Position numbers and translations under genes: made by a program. Positions 47,563 to 57,047 of a stretch of 64,000 bases of DNA are shown piece by piece. The DNA comes from Phialocephala subalpina. Its lineage: Eukaryota > Ascomycota > Leotiomycetes > Helotiales > Mollisiaceae. The notes under the pieces are model-generated. The model was not told the DNA's origin, searched no databases, and saw only the letters and a list, made by a program, of their open reading frames with translations. Each line of letters begins with the position of its first letter. The first letter of the stretch is position 1. The stretch is taken from NCBI GenBank assembly GCA_900073065.1, contig FJOG01000022.1, forward strand, positions 695,047 to 759,046, written 5' to 3'.

Positions 47563-48040
47563 TCACGGGCCCACATCAGCATGGTGCCTTACTTTTAATC
47601 GGATCGTAAAGTCATGTAGGTAGCAGAACCAATACGAGGTCATGCGGTATGGCTGGCCATTTCCATATCGAAATGACGGATCATTGAGCTAGGAATTTGT
47701 GTACCTCGACCTGTTTCGAAATATCAAAACCCATTAAAAGTATACATAGAGTGTGATGTTTACTTACTAAGGCGATATTGCGTCCGATGCACATTCTCGT
47801 TCCATTTCCACTAAAAGTCATGTTGTTCGACTCGAGGTATCTTGCGTGTGTTTCATCCTCCAACCACCTTCCGGGCCGGAAATCATTGACGTCCTTGCCC
47901 TAAATGGCCTTGTCGCGATTCTGTGCAAGTGGACTGAGTCCAACACTCATTTTGTCACAATCACGTGCGCCAAAACTTTGGTACCGAGGAAAACGATTCG
48001 TCATAGTTCCATTTCACTTGCTTTTATTTGGTAATGTCTT
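47563..48040 (-). pseudogene. Cytochrome P450 relic, C-terminal part
   Basis: The minus strand reads, in order, SVGLSPLAQNRDKAI, a stop, GKDVNDFRPGRWLEDETHARYLE, then MTFSGNGTRMCIGRNIAL. This is the P450 PERF-like region and haem loop with its Cys. A 47-52-nt intron follows, then VEVHKFLAQ, a stop, and in the next frame RHFDMEMA, then in another YWFCYLHDFTIRLKVR, the family's C-terminus. At least one nonsense codon (TAG where Phe is usual) and two frameshifts break it. The I-helix and ExxR are absent here. The matching N-terminal part is at 50390-51075 on the same strand, beyond the protease-like gene. Confidence 0.75.
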
Positions 48041-48367
48041 CTAGTCCGAATCGTAATTTTGGGTTGAGTTCTTTAAAAGCACTTCGAATTGTAGAATAAT
48101 TAGGTATAAATAGCTATTCTATTGATTCACGCTGCGGCAGTCTGAGTTGGTGATATGCATCTTTATGTTGATATCCGAGAAGTTATCCTCATATTCACCT
48201 CATAAGATTCACTAAACTCGGCAGAGTCAGACTATTTGGTACGTGATTTTCGTGTTCTCTCAAGTCTAAGTTTCGCGTCTCGTGTGGAAATTTGAAGTTC
48301 GACCTCAATCCCCTTTTCAACCTCCTAAGTCCATCCACACCCGGCGTTCACATACTCCACATTCAAG
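48041..48367. other. Upstream region of the protease-like gene
   Basis: About 330 bp, AT-rich in places, between the P450 C-terminal relic and the plus-strand protease-like gene. It should hold that gene's promoter and one junction of the split P450. No target duplication or terminal repeat recognised. Confidence 0.35.
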
Positions 48368-50305
48368 ATGAATTCTCCCTCGAAACGAGCAGTCAGCACG
48401 TCTGCAGAGAATTCTTCACCATCAAAAAGAAAACATAACAGATCTGATGAGAGTACGCAGTCTACCGAGACCCAGCACACCGAGTCCACCAACATCACGT
48501 CTCCAAGTGCATACAGCACCAGCAGTGTCGAGAAGATGGATATAGACAGTGTGAGAGAAGACACCGAGTACTATGCAGGCCTTTCAGGCAACCTCAAGCT
48601 CCTGGCACGAGGCAATAAGCCCAAGCAACAACGACCTATGATCTCAGACCCGTACGGGAACCCAGGCGTCGTACCAGCGCCAAAGAATGCCTATATAGTA
48701 GGTAAACATATCATCTCCGAGAAGCTCAAGAATGGCTTGAGAAAGGAAATGGTGGATATCCTGGAGGCCATGAAACCCGCGGACTGGATCTCATTCGATT
48801 TCTTGAGACTTGGCTACTCAAAAGTTGAGAAGGAAAACCCAGTTGTTGTGTTCGTGACTGTGAACTACGGGGAAATCTCACGGGAAGAAGGTCAGAGGGT
48901 AGTTCGAGAATTGGAAGATGCCTGTATTCGGTAAGTTCAAGATGTGCCAGACACACAGCCCACGTTCCTCGTGGCCATTGTTAACTTCTTCCAAGCTATG
49001 ATCTCAACGATGTGGAAGTCGAGATGGTGGAAGGCCGCCGGATGCTTTCTGCTGGGGTTGGTGATGTCGCCGAGCTACTACCCGATCAGCAAGGAAAAAT
49101 TCCGCTCGTAGGAGCTTCAATTGCTGTGTCCCGAGAGCATATCGAGTTTAAAACCGGATGTGGAACCTTGGGTGGTTACGTGATGGTAGATGGAATCACA
49201 TATGGTTTAACTAACCACCATGTTTGTTTGGGCCCCCACCGATACAGTGCTTTCCCTTCGGAATCGGAGGAGGGGAAGATCGTCTGGATCAGCCAGCCAG
49301 CGGCGAAGGACTTCGAGGACACTATGAAGTCTCTAGAGACTACTTTGGCTGCTCTAAAAAAGCGAAAAGTACCAGACCAAGCTAACATCACTGTGTTCGA
49401 GAATCGGATTCGACGCCTGCAGGAATTGAAGTCAAATGGTCTTAATATTGGGTACATATATAAGACTTCTGGAATTCGTGTTCGTGACCCTGTTCCAGGG
49501 GAGGACCGAGAGAAGCCCTACAAACTGGACTGGGCTCTGATAAAAATGGAAAACTCGACCAGAATTCCAAGTCAAGGAGATTTGGTCAACGAAGTCAGTA
49601 AACCTCTACTTTCCCAATTGCCGTCAAAAGACAATCAGCTAATAAATACCATAGGTACCAAGCTACGCACTGCTTCGAGAAACCAACGTGCCCCAGTATG
49701 TCACAGCTGCTGGGCTTGAAGAGGGTGTTGGGAGTTTGACGTCCGAAGAGCTACCAGAGTACCTGAAGAGAGGTCTATCTTACGAAGAGATCCACAACAA
49801 ACAGTCCGCAGCCGAAAATAAGTATGCCAAATACGTTGTGTGGAAATGCGGAAGGACCAGTCATTTCACTTACGGACTTTCGATGGACATCCACTCATCC
49901 GTTAAATGGACAGACGAGGACAAGTTGAATCCGTTGATATCCGAAGAGTGGGGAATCAAAGATTCAATCCCGGATGGCGCCTCAAGCTTCTCGAAGAATG
50001 GAGACTCTGGATCTTTCGTCTGGGATACGGATGGATATGTCGCTGGCCTGTGTTGGGGAGGGAAGTTTGAGACGTTTCTGACTTATGTCACACCCATGGA
50101 AATCGTACTGGAGGATATAAAGAAGGTTTGTGGGGCTCAGGAAGTGAGGCTGGTAGCGATGCCCGGGGATGATACGGTTTTTGGAAAGCCAGCACAGAAG
50201 AGCGTTTCGGATGCAGATCTCAAAGCAGACGATGGGTTAGAGGCCGCGTTTGGCAACTTCGGTGCGGTGGATAACGAGGCGACGGATGTTGATGAGGCGA
50301 TCTAA
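48368..50305 (+). CDS. Trypsin-fold (PA clan) serine protease-like protein
   Basis: The exons are 48368-48930, 48996-49593 and 49655-50305, giving 604 codons (603 residues). Residues 1-60 are Ser/Thr-rich and probably disordered, with SPSKRK. Residues about 75-187 form an unknown domain (GNPGVVPAPKNAYIVGKHII, then WISFDFLRLGYS and VVVFVTVNYGEIS). The second half has the chymotrypsin-like triad order: His262/263 in YGLTNHHVC, Asp366 in YKLDWALIKM, and Ser505 in KNGDSGSFVW followed by GYVAGLCWGG. No signal peptide is visible, so it is probably an intracellular protease or a pseudoprotease scaffold. Fungal proteins of this type are essentially undescribed. It lies on the opposite strand between the two parts of a P450 pseudogene, which suggests it arrived by insertion. 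Confidence 0.82.
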
Positions 50306-50389
50306 CTCCACCGCACATTTGCATACTCAATGCCTCGATAATGAATTGTGTTTTCGTATTCGACAGAAGCTTGCATAACCTGGATACGT

Positions 50390-51075
50390 TTGTATGAATA
50401 TACTGTTCTTGGACTCTTTCCACACTCCAATCTAGGAAGTTATTCAATTTATTCTTCTTCCCAAGTAGAGCAAAGACTGTTTTAGTGACTTGATTTTGAA
50501 GAAGGGTCATCTGTCCCCAATAGTGGCCCATGCAGGCACTCCAGTAGAAAAATTTAAGGATATCTGACCTAAGTTCCATCGCATGTTGTTCTTGCTCAAG
50601 GTAACCTAGAGGTGCTCCATAGCCCAATTGGCCAACGATATTGGAAACGAATGCTCCCGCCCAGTCGCCCAGATTTATAGCATGACCTTCCTCAGCATGT
50701 TTTCTCAACTTTTGATCATAAGATTTAGCAGGTCTTGAATCGCAGGTTCGTATTTCAGGATCGCTGTCATTGAGTACGGTGCAGAAAGCCGTTTTTGTAA
50801 GAATGCATGAAGCTTCTTGTCTCGCACAGCTCGTCCATAATGGAGTTAAAGGACATCGTCGTGCCGGGTTCCTCGCCAGACCCTCTTGTTTCTCCAGTGT
50901 CCAGTGATCTTCGCAAGGGACCTGGGATCGTGGCCAAAGGAAGAAAATTCGGTAGCAGAACAGCGCAAGGAAGGCTGCTATGGTGGTAATGGTGATCCCA
51001 GCAGTTACAGTTGCCGAATCCGAAATCAGGAAGGTATAAAGTATGGTCGCCATAGTTTTCGTGAAACTTGCACAA
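50390..51075 (-). pseudogene. Cytochrome P450 relic, N-terminal part
   Basis: Minus-strand reading begins MATILYTFLISDS and a membrane helix (ITITTIAAFLALFCYRIFF). Overlapping frames then supply FLPLATIPGP and LAKITGHWRNKRVWRGTRHDDVL, the P450 hinge and following segment. After another shift comes KSYDQKLRKHAEEG, INLGDWAGAFVSNIVGQLGYGAPLGYLEQEQ and LDWSVERVQEQ. This matches the first half of pisatin-demethylase-like fungal P450s. Frameshifts around 50860-50960 kill it. Similarity stops near 50390, just beyond the end of the opposite-strand protease-like gene. About 170 residues of a normal P450 are missing between this piece and the C-terminal relic at 47563-48040. Confidence 0.65.
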
Positions 51076-52739
51076 TCACCTTAGCAGACAATAGTGAGTG
51101 AAGTATAAGGTTGAGTGGGACAATAAGGCCGGCGGTAATGTTCAAGACTGATATGGCTCTTTAATGCTCAATTCCATATTTCTCCCATTTCATGCCATCA
51201 GGATAGTATTTCTGATGCTGTAGTGGAGAAGAGGAGTTGCGTGACTTGGAACTGGGGCATGCAGCTCATTCGGGAGAAAGTGGGGGAACAGTACCACTCC
51301 ACGTCAGTTCGAGTACACATCCACTTATCTAGCGAAGATCAGCACGCCTCTGCTAGGGCCCTTGACCTTGCAAGACACTCCTCCGAGACGCATTTGATCA
51401 CGGCCGAACGCGGGGCAGCATCCAAGGCCGAGAGAGCTTGAATATTTTGGTGAATGAAGCCCCCGTCTCCTTAACAACAACACTCAAAGTCCATATTTAA
51501 GGGCGCTCGATCTATAATCGAAAGTTTGCTTTAGATATAAACCCTCGTTTGCACGAAGGCTTCGAGTATGGGCGAGAGAGAGGGAAAGAGGAATGTTATG
51601 GCCTCTTCCTCGGAGAATAAGTGCCGGCGCAGTGCCAGCGCTGCAAGCTGCAACCGAGAGCTCACCCCTTGCTCTCTTTCCTGTCCGGATAGCTCGGACA
51701 GCCCAATGGAGATTGATCCTCAAAATCAATGCCCAGGATCAGTTGTTCGGCCAATGACCGAACAGTGCTTTGGTAGGGGTGTATCAGATGCTACGAGGTC
51801 TAGGCATCATATTATGGGTAAAAAGATCGTCTTCTTAAGTCTGTAGAGCTAGCTAGGGAGGAGAGTGAGGATATAAGAGTCTGCGAGATTACCCCTGAAC
51901 TATACTCCATATGGAATGAGAGTTTGACCCACTACACGTGACCAGCAACTGACAGGGTGTTACTCGTAAATCTGGCAATCAAGCTGATTGAGCATGTATT
52001 ATAGGTTTCGGATGCGCAATGTGTGACGGTTCGCCCATAAATGCATCCCACAATGGATGCTCTATTGAAGCATACTTGATGCCTTGAGATTTGAATGTTT
52101 TTTCATGTTCGAGACCAATAATTCTGCCCAATGGAGTGAGCCAGACCTCTTGTATTCTTGAAGGATTTTTTGTGAGTTGTATCTGCGATGACATCCATGT
52201 TATGGCTTGCGGGATAGATCTGAAAGACTTCTTCAGACCTTTGGAGACCTGCTGGAGGGCAGTCACGATACCAGCAGTCCCCAGTTCCGGCTTATGAATG
52301 TCCGATCTCCGACTCCAAGATTGGGGAAACAACTTTAGATACTTCAAACACCCACAACTTAAGGTTTCCAAACGTTTGAGAAGGTGGAGGTGGCTACCCC
52401 ACACTACCCCAACTTCCCTTCTCGGACGACCCCACTTACCTCACTGGGCAGGTGGGGTATTTGTGACCTTCACTCTTTCCACCTTTGAGCAGTTGCATTC
52501 CAGCAAGAAATGTGCAAGAGATTATGTAAGTTTGCGTAAGATTTTTGCACTTTCTAGCACTCTCTGTTGATGTAATTTGCATTGGTCTCCGTACGGTATT
52601 CCAATGTGATCCTCAACAGCAACCAAAAGACGCAAAACTACTCGTATTTTGATCACGACAACGTAACAGATCGGGCTCCTTAATCTTAGGCATCTCCAGA
52701 AACTAAGATGCTAGCTTTTGATACTGGAATGCTGGGATT
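51076..52739. other. Gene-poor stretch, about 1.6 kb
   Basis: The longest open frame is on the minus strand (51979-52404, 141 codons, for example QAITWMSSQIQLTK and VWLTPLGRIIGLEHEKTF). It is protein-like but unrecognised and lacks a supported gene structure. It could be a relic. No terminal repeats or RNA genes seen. Confidence 0.3.
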
Positions 52740-54125
52740 CTAAGCTGCCAATTCAGATTGCGCACCCCGCACACTAGGATGGTACTCATTCCTGAAGTCA
52801 TACATAATGGCTTTTAGACCCTGTAAGCTCTATCAGTTTGGTTACTGTAGCACATTGTGATGGAGCTTACCTCTTGCATCTTGCGGCTCAGTTCGGGGTC
52901 TGTCTCGGCCTTTCTACATATCTCCAAGAACTTATCCTCCTCCCGAGCCTTCACGGGATCTTGCCATAGCCGTCTGATATTTTCGCTAGAAATTGGATCG
53001 ATAATACTTTCATACATATTGCGTCTCACTTCATCGTACCGAGAAAGGATATTTTCATCTGCAAGCCCTTGATGGACACCACTCAGACAGTCAAAGAGAT
53101 TGCCAGCATCAACCAAGCCTCCGGTCAAGCCAAGCCCACCACTAGACCACAGTTAATTTTGCACGAGAAATCAGGATACAGATGAACATACAAAGGGTTA
53201 CATAGGTGGGCAGCATCTGCAACCAACAGAAAGCGTCCTTCACGGAAGCTCTTTGCGCACCTCTGATGAACTTTGTAAGGACTGATACTGACAATTCTGT
53301 ACTTGTCAGGAGTTGGTCGTCCTGGAAGGAAGCTTTGAAACTTCATTGGCTGTCGATCGAGGTACTGCTCTCGAGTAAGGCCAGGAATGTCCCCATACGT
53401 GACACGCAATAGCCCATCTGGCTGGATCTTCGAAACCATGGACCAGTGCTCTGGATCGATAATGAAATTTGAATCTCCCCAGCCATAAGGGCTCATGTCG
53501 TAGTAGACCTAGAGCCGTGCATGAGACTCCAACTTGAGTAGTTTTGATATGATCAACTTACATTTGTTGCCACGATTTGCTCGTCCCAAGTTCTGCCCCG
53601 AAACTCCCCATCTCCAAACAAGGACTTTCTGATTTGGCTATTCGCACCATCGCAGCCTACGATATAGTCCGCAGAGAACTTCTCTTCCCCATTCGGTGTC
53701 TGAACCATGACCCATGCAGACGACTCATCTTGTCCTATGCTTGGTAGTACTTTGTGAGACCACCTGATATCAACAGTTGGCTGTTTCTCGAGATGCTCCA
53801 TCGCAATCCTTGTGAGACTATTCAGAGGTAGGCAGACCATTTTGTTCTCCGGTGACAATGACTGCGCGGACAGTGCTCCGATCGCGTTGCCGTCGAGATC
53901 TCGCCATGTGACTCCATCTGGGATAAATCCTTTGTCTATGACTTCCTGCAAAATGCCTGCACGACCAAGCTCGTAGGTAGCTGGAGCAGAGTAGTGTGTT
54001 GCTCGAGGTTGCTCATCGAGCTTTTCGGCAGCATCCAACACGAGCACATTGATACCTTGCTTCGCGAGGAGCAGTGCTAGAATTAATCCTGCTGGACCCG
54101 CTCCGGCGACAATGATCTGCGACAT
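52740..54125 (-). CDS. FAD-dependent aromatic monooxygenase
   Basis: The exons are 54125-53562, 53508-53192, 53141-52871 and 52820-52740, giving 411 codons (410 residues). A class A flavoprotein hydroxylase (UbiH/PHBH superfamily). Landmarks are the N-terminal dinucleotide fold IIVAGAGPAGLILALLLAKQG, the DG motif YIVGCDGANSQIRKSL, and the GD-type motif GRFLLVADAAHLCNPFGGLGL at residues 279-299, rebuilt exactly across intron 2. The first in-frame ATG fits the Rossmann fold position, and a longer upstream frame (to 54242) is not needed. It lacks the extra thioredoxin-like C-terminus of phenol hydroxylases. Substrates are probably phenolic acids or related aromatics. It is divergent from the VAO-type oxidase with 463 bp between the starts. 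Confidence 0.92.
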
Positions 54126-54588
54126 TTTGTAAGCGCAAGAACATGTTAAAGATAACATGAACAGACCTTTGAGATGGGCATGATGCGAGCTTGAACCCGA
54201 ATTAAAATGAGGTCGCGGTATTGAACTTGTTGATGCCTTCACAAATGGAACATTTCCTTGACTCGAGTTAAAAGAACGGAAACTTCAGGCGATACGAGGT
54301 CCAATCATTTCCCCGCGATCTCTCTAACAGGTCCTGTAAGATCTATGCATTTGGAGGCTTGGAGAAGTGTGGGGAGCTCCATGCGATCGTGAGATCTTAT
54401 GGTGGGGTTATCCCCTCGTTTACCCCGCCATTTCGGAGAAACCCCTGAACTTTCGCATTCTGGGCCGATGCTCAGGCTGAATAACATTTCGATAATACCA
54501 GGTATTCTTTGAACCATCAACCCCGAAACTTGAAATCATCGCAGAGGATCAAACAATAAATTTCCTATTTTTACTAATAGCACGCACA
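54126..54588. promoter_or_regulatory. Shared divergent promoter region
   Basis: 463 bp between the start codons of the FAD monooxygenase (minus) and the VAO-type oxidase (plus). Its size and arrangement suggest co-regulation. No consensus site stands out to my eye. Confidence 0.5.
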
Positions 54589-56666
54589 ATGGCCGACCTC
54601 GAGGAAACACTCACATTTCCCATTCGATACGAGGATCCCGAGTATCAAGCGACCCATTCCAATTTGTTCTCCAAGTCTCTCATTCGTCCGCTAGAGGATG
54701 TCCTTCCTCCTGGAGTCACTCAGGCAGACTTTGATGCTGCAATTGCTAAACTCAAAGATGTTCTTGGATCTGAGCACGTCTTCACGGGAAAGTCACTCGC
54801 GGAATACATCGACCCTTATGAGCTCCAAGAAGAACCTTCGCGCAGGAAGATTCCTAGCGGGGCTGTGTGGTATACTCTCTTCAATCTCGTGCCGAGATTC
54901 ATGAACTGATGATCTCGATAGTCCGAAGACCATCGAGGAGACCCAAGGCGTTTTGAGAGTAGCAAATGAGTACAAGATTCCTGTCTGGACATTCTCAAGA
55001 GGCAAGAATCTTGGGTAAGCTTCTTTATAGCAACCACTTCCCAGTATCTAAGAGTATCGTGCTCACATTCCCACAGATACGGTGGTCCCGCTCCCAGACT
55101 CAATGGCTCTCTTGCGCTGGACCTGCATAGAATGAATAAAATCATCGAAGTCAATCAAGAATTCTCCTACGCAGTTGTTGAGCCTGGAGTGACTTTCACT
55201 GATCTGTATGACTACTGTAAACTTCACAAGCTTCGTGTTTGGCCGAGTGTGCCCTCACTTGGTTGGGGTAGCGTTGTGGGAAATGTATGTCTCCAAAACA
55301 AGTACACAGAGCAAGACCTAACAAAGGGATCTATAACAGACTGTTGACAGAGGTACGGGATTCCTGCCAACGGCGACTCATCATCAGCATATTGCCGGTC
55401 TCGAGGTTCTCCTAGCAGATGGTGACATCGTCCGCACTGGCCAATTCGGCATCTCTGATTCTCCATCGGCGCATCTTTCGAAGTTCACTTTCGGTCCTTC
55501 AATCGAGGGCCTTTTCTTGCAAAGTAATCTTGGAATCGTCACCAAGATGGGCATCTGGCTCACTCCACAGCCACAAGCCTATCTTTCATGTGGATTTTCC
55601 ATGCCCGAATTTGAGGATGTCGAGGTGATGGTAGATCTTTTTGGCGAGATGCGACGAAATGGAGTTCTTCCGAATACCGTGTACATTTCGAATATCGTGG
55701 AGTGGTTAGGTATGATAGGGAAGCGGGTAGACTATTGGGACAAAGACGAGCCGATTCCAGAGTGGAAAGTCAAGGAGCTTCAGGAGAAGCTTAACATGGG
55801 ATATTGGAATGCCAAATTTGGACTCTATGGCCCGAAAGGTGTCATTCAAGCGCAAATTGATGAGTTCAGGAGAGTCGCGGCCATCAAAGCTCCTGCAGGT
55901 AAGCTGTATGCTGAGATGTTTGCAGGAGAAGGCGACGAACTCTTGGAGGCAACCAGCGTGGGAGAGCCGCATGGGGGACCATTCGTGGGCGTTCCAACAT
56001 TATGGAGTCTGCCAATGGTAAGTTACCGACTGCCCGAAGACGGGAAAGGAATCGGTGGCCATGCGGACTACTCACCCATCATACCATCTTCTGGTAAAGC
56101 CATATTCGAATGGGTGAAGACATCCAAAAGGATCTCTGAGGCTCAAGGATGGGATCTGCTCCTCGATTTCTTTATGCACGAACGGCACGTCATACTCGTG
56201 AATTTCATGACTTTCGATAAGACCAAACCTGAGCATCGACGAGCAATTAGCACAATTCTTGCCGAGCTGTATGCAGAGGGGAAGAAGAGAGGATACAGCA
56301 CATATCGTACCCATATCAACTACATGGGTAAGTGCAACCACTTCCGCTAACACTCGATGGTGTCTTCGATTGAAAGGTGGACTGACGACTTGTGAAGACC
56401 TGAATGCCGAAAGCTACGACTTCAATGACCACGCGTACCGAAGATTCGTTGAGAAACTCAAGGTGAGTTCATTCCTCAGATCTGTCGCTATCTTTATACT
56501 GAGAATTGTGTAGGATGCTGTCGATCCCAATGGCATATTATCGCCTGGCAAACAGGGTATGTGGCCTGAAAGATATAGGAGTTTCAGAGACCCAACTGGA
56601 AAAAATGTGGACCCGAATAATAGGGTGGAGAGGTTCGTCACTGAGACGGCCAATGCGAAACTGTGA
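54589..56666 (+). CDS. Vanillyl-alcohol-oxidase-type flavoprotein
   Basis: Six exons, 54589-54869, 54922-55014, 55077-55284, 55340-56327, 56377-56462 and 56514-56666, give 603 codons (602 residues). It is an FAD-binding type-4 oxidoreductase like fungal vanillyl-alcohol oxidase and eugenol oxidase, which oxidise para-substituted phenols. The order of blocks fits: AVCPKTIEETQGVLRVANEY, WTFSRGKNLGYGGPAPRL, LDLHRMNKIIEVN, VVEPGVTFTDLYDYC, LGWGSVVGN then TVDRGTGFLPTATHH, ADGDIVRTGQ, and the C-terminal [25 protein letters not shown]. Intron 3's acceptor is ATAACAG (55339) rather than the later TTGACAG, because only it keeps the VDRGTGF reading. Its partner, the divergent FAD monooxygenase, could hydroxylate the products. 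Confidence 0.93.
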
Positions 56667-56831
56667 CTCAGATTTTCGAGCCATCTTGGCGATAAAATTC
56701 GGACCAAAAATTTAAGTTTGGAAAGCGTTGTACTTCGTAATAAAACTCGTCCATAGAAGGCAAACATTTGGCAATCCTGAAGGGTGAGATCTCAGAATTA
56801 GCAAGGGATTGCTGGTACGTGCTTGTGTGAC

Positions 56832-56900
56832 CCCCGCAGTCGATCCCCGCACGAGGCCCTGACTCGCCGAGAGTCGGATCCCGGACTTGATTCTCCCCGC
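56832..56900 (-). promoter_or_regulatory. Three GCGGGG (CreA-like) sites
   Basis: CCCCGC occurs at 56832-56837, 56845-56850 and 56895-56900. Its complement GCGGGG fits SYGGRG, the site of the carbon catabolite repressor CreA/Cre1. The cluster lies about 150-215 bp upstream of the C2H2 regulator's ATG (57048) and downstream of the VAO-type gene. Occupancy is inference. Confidence 0.4.
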
Positions 56901-57047
56901 ACCTCTATCTCGACTACCGACCCGAGAGACGTTTCGACGTTCAATTTCGCAAATTCTGCTTCGTTATTATATCTATGCAAGCCATGATACCTGCTGCCTT
57001 TGATACACCTCATACCGGCCGATCAGCAGAAGCACATATTTTAGATC

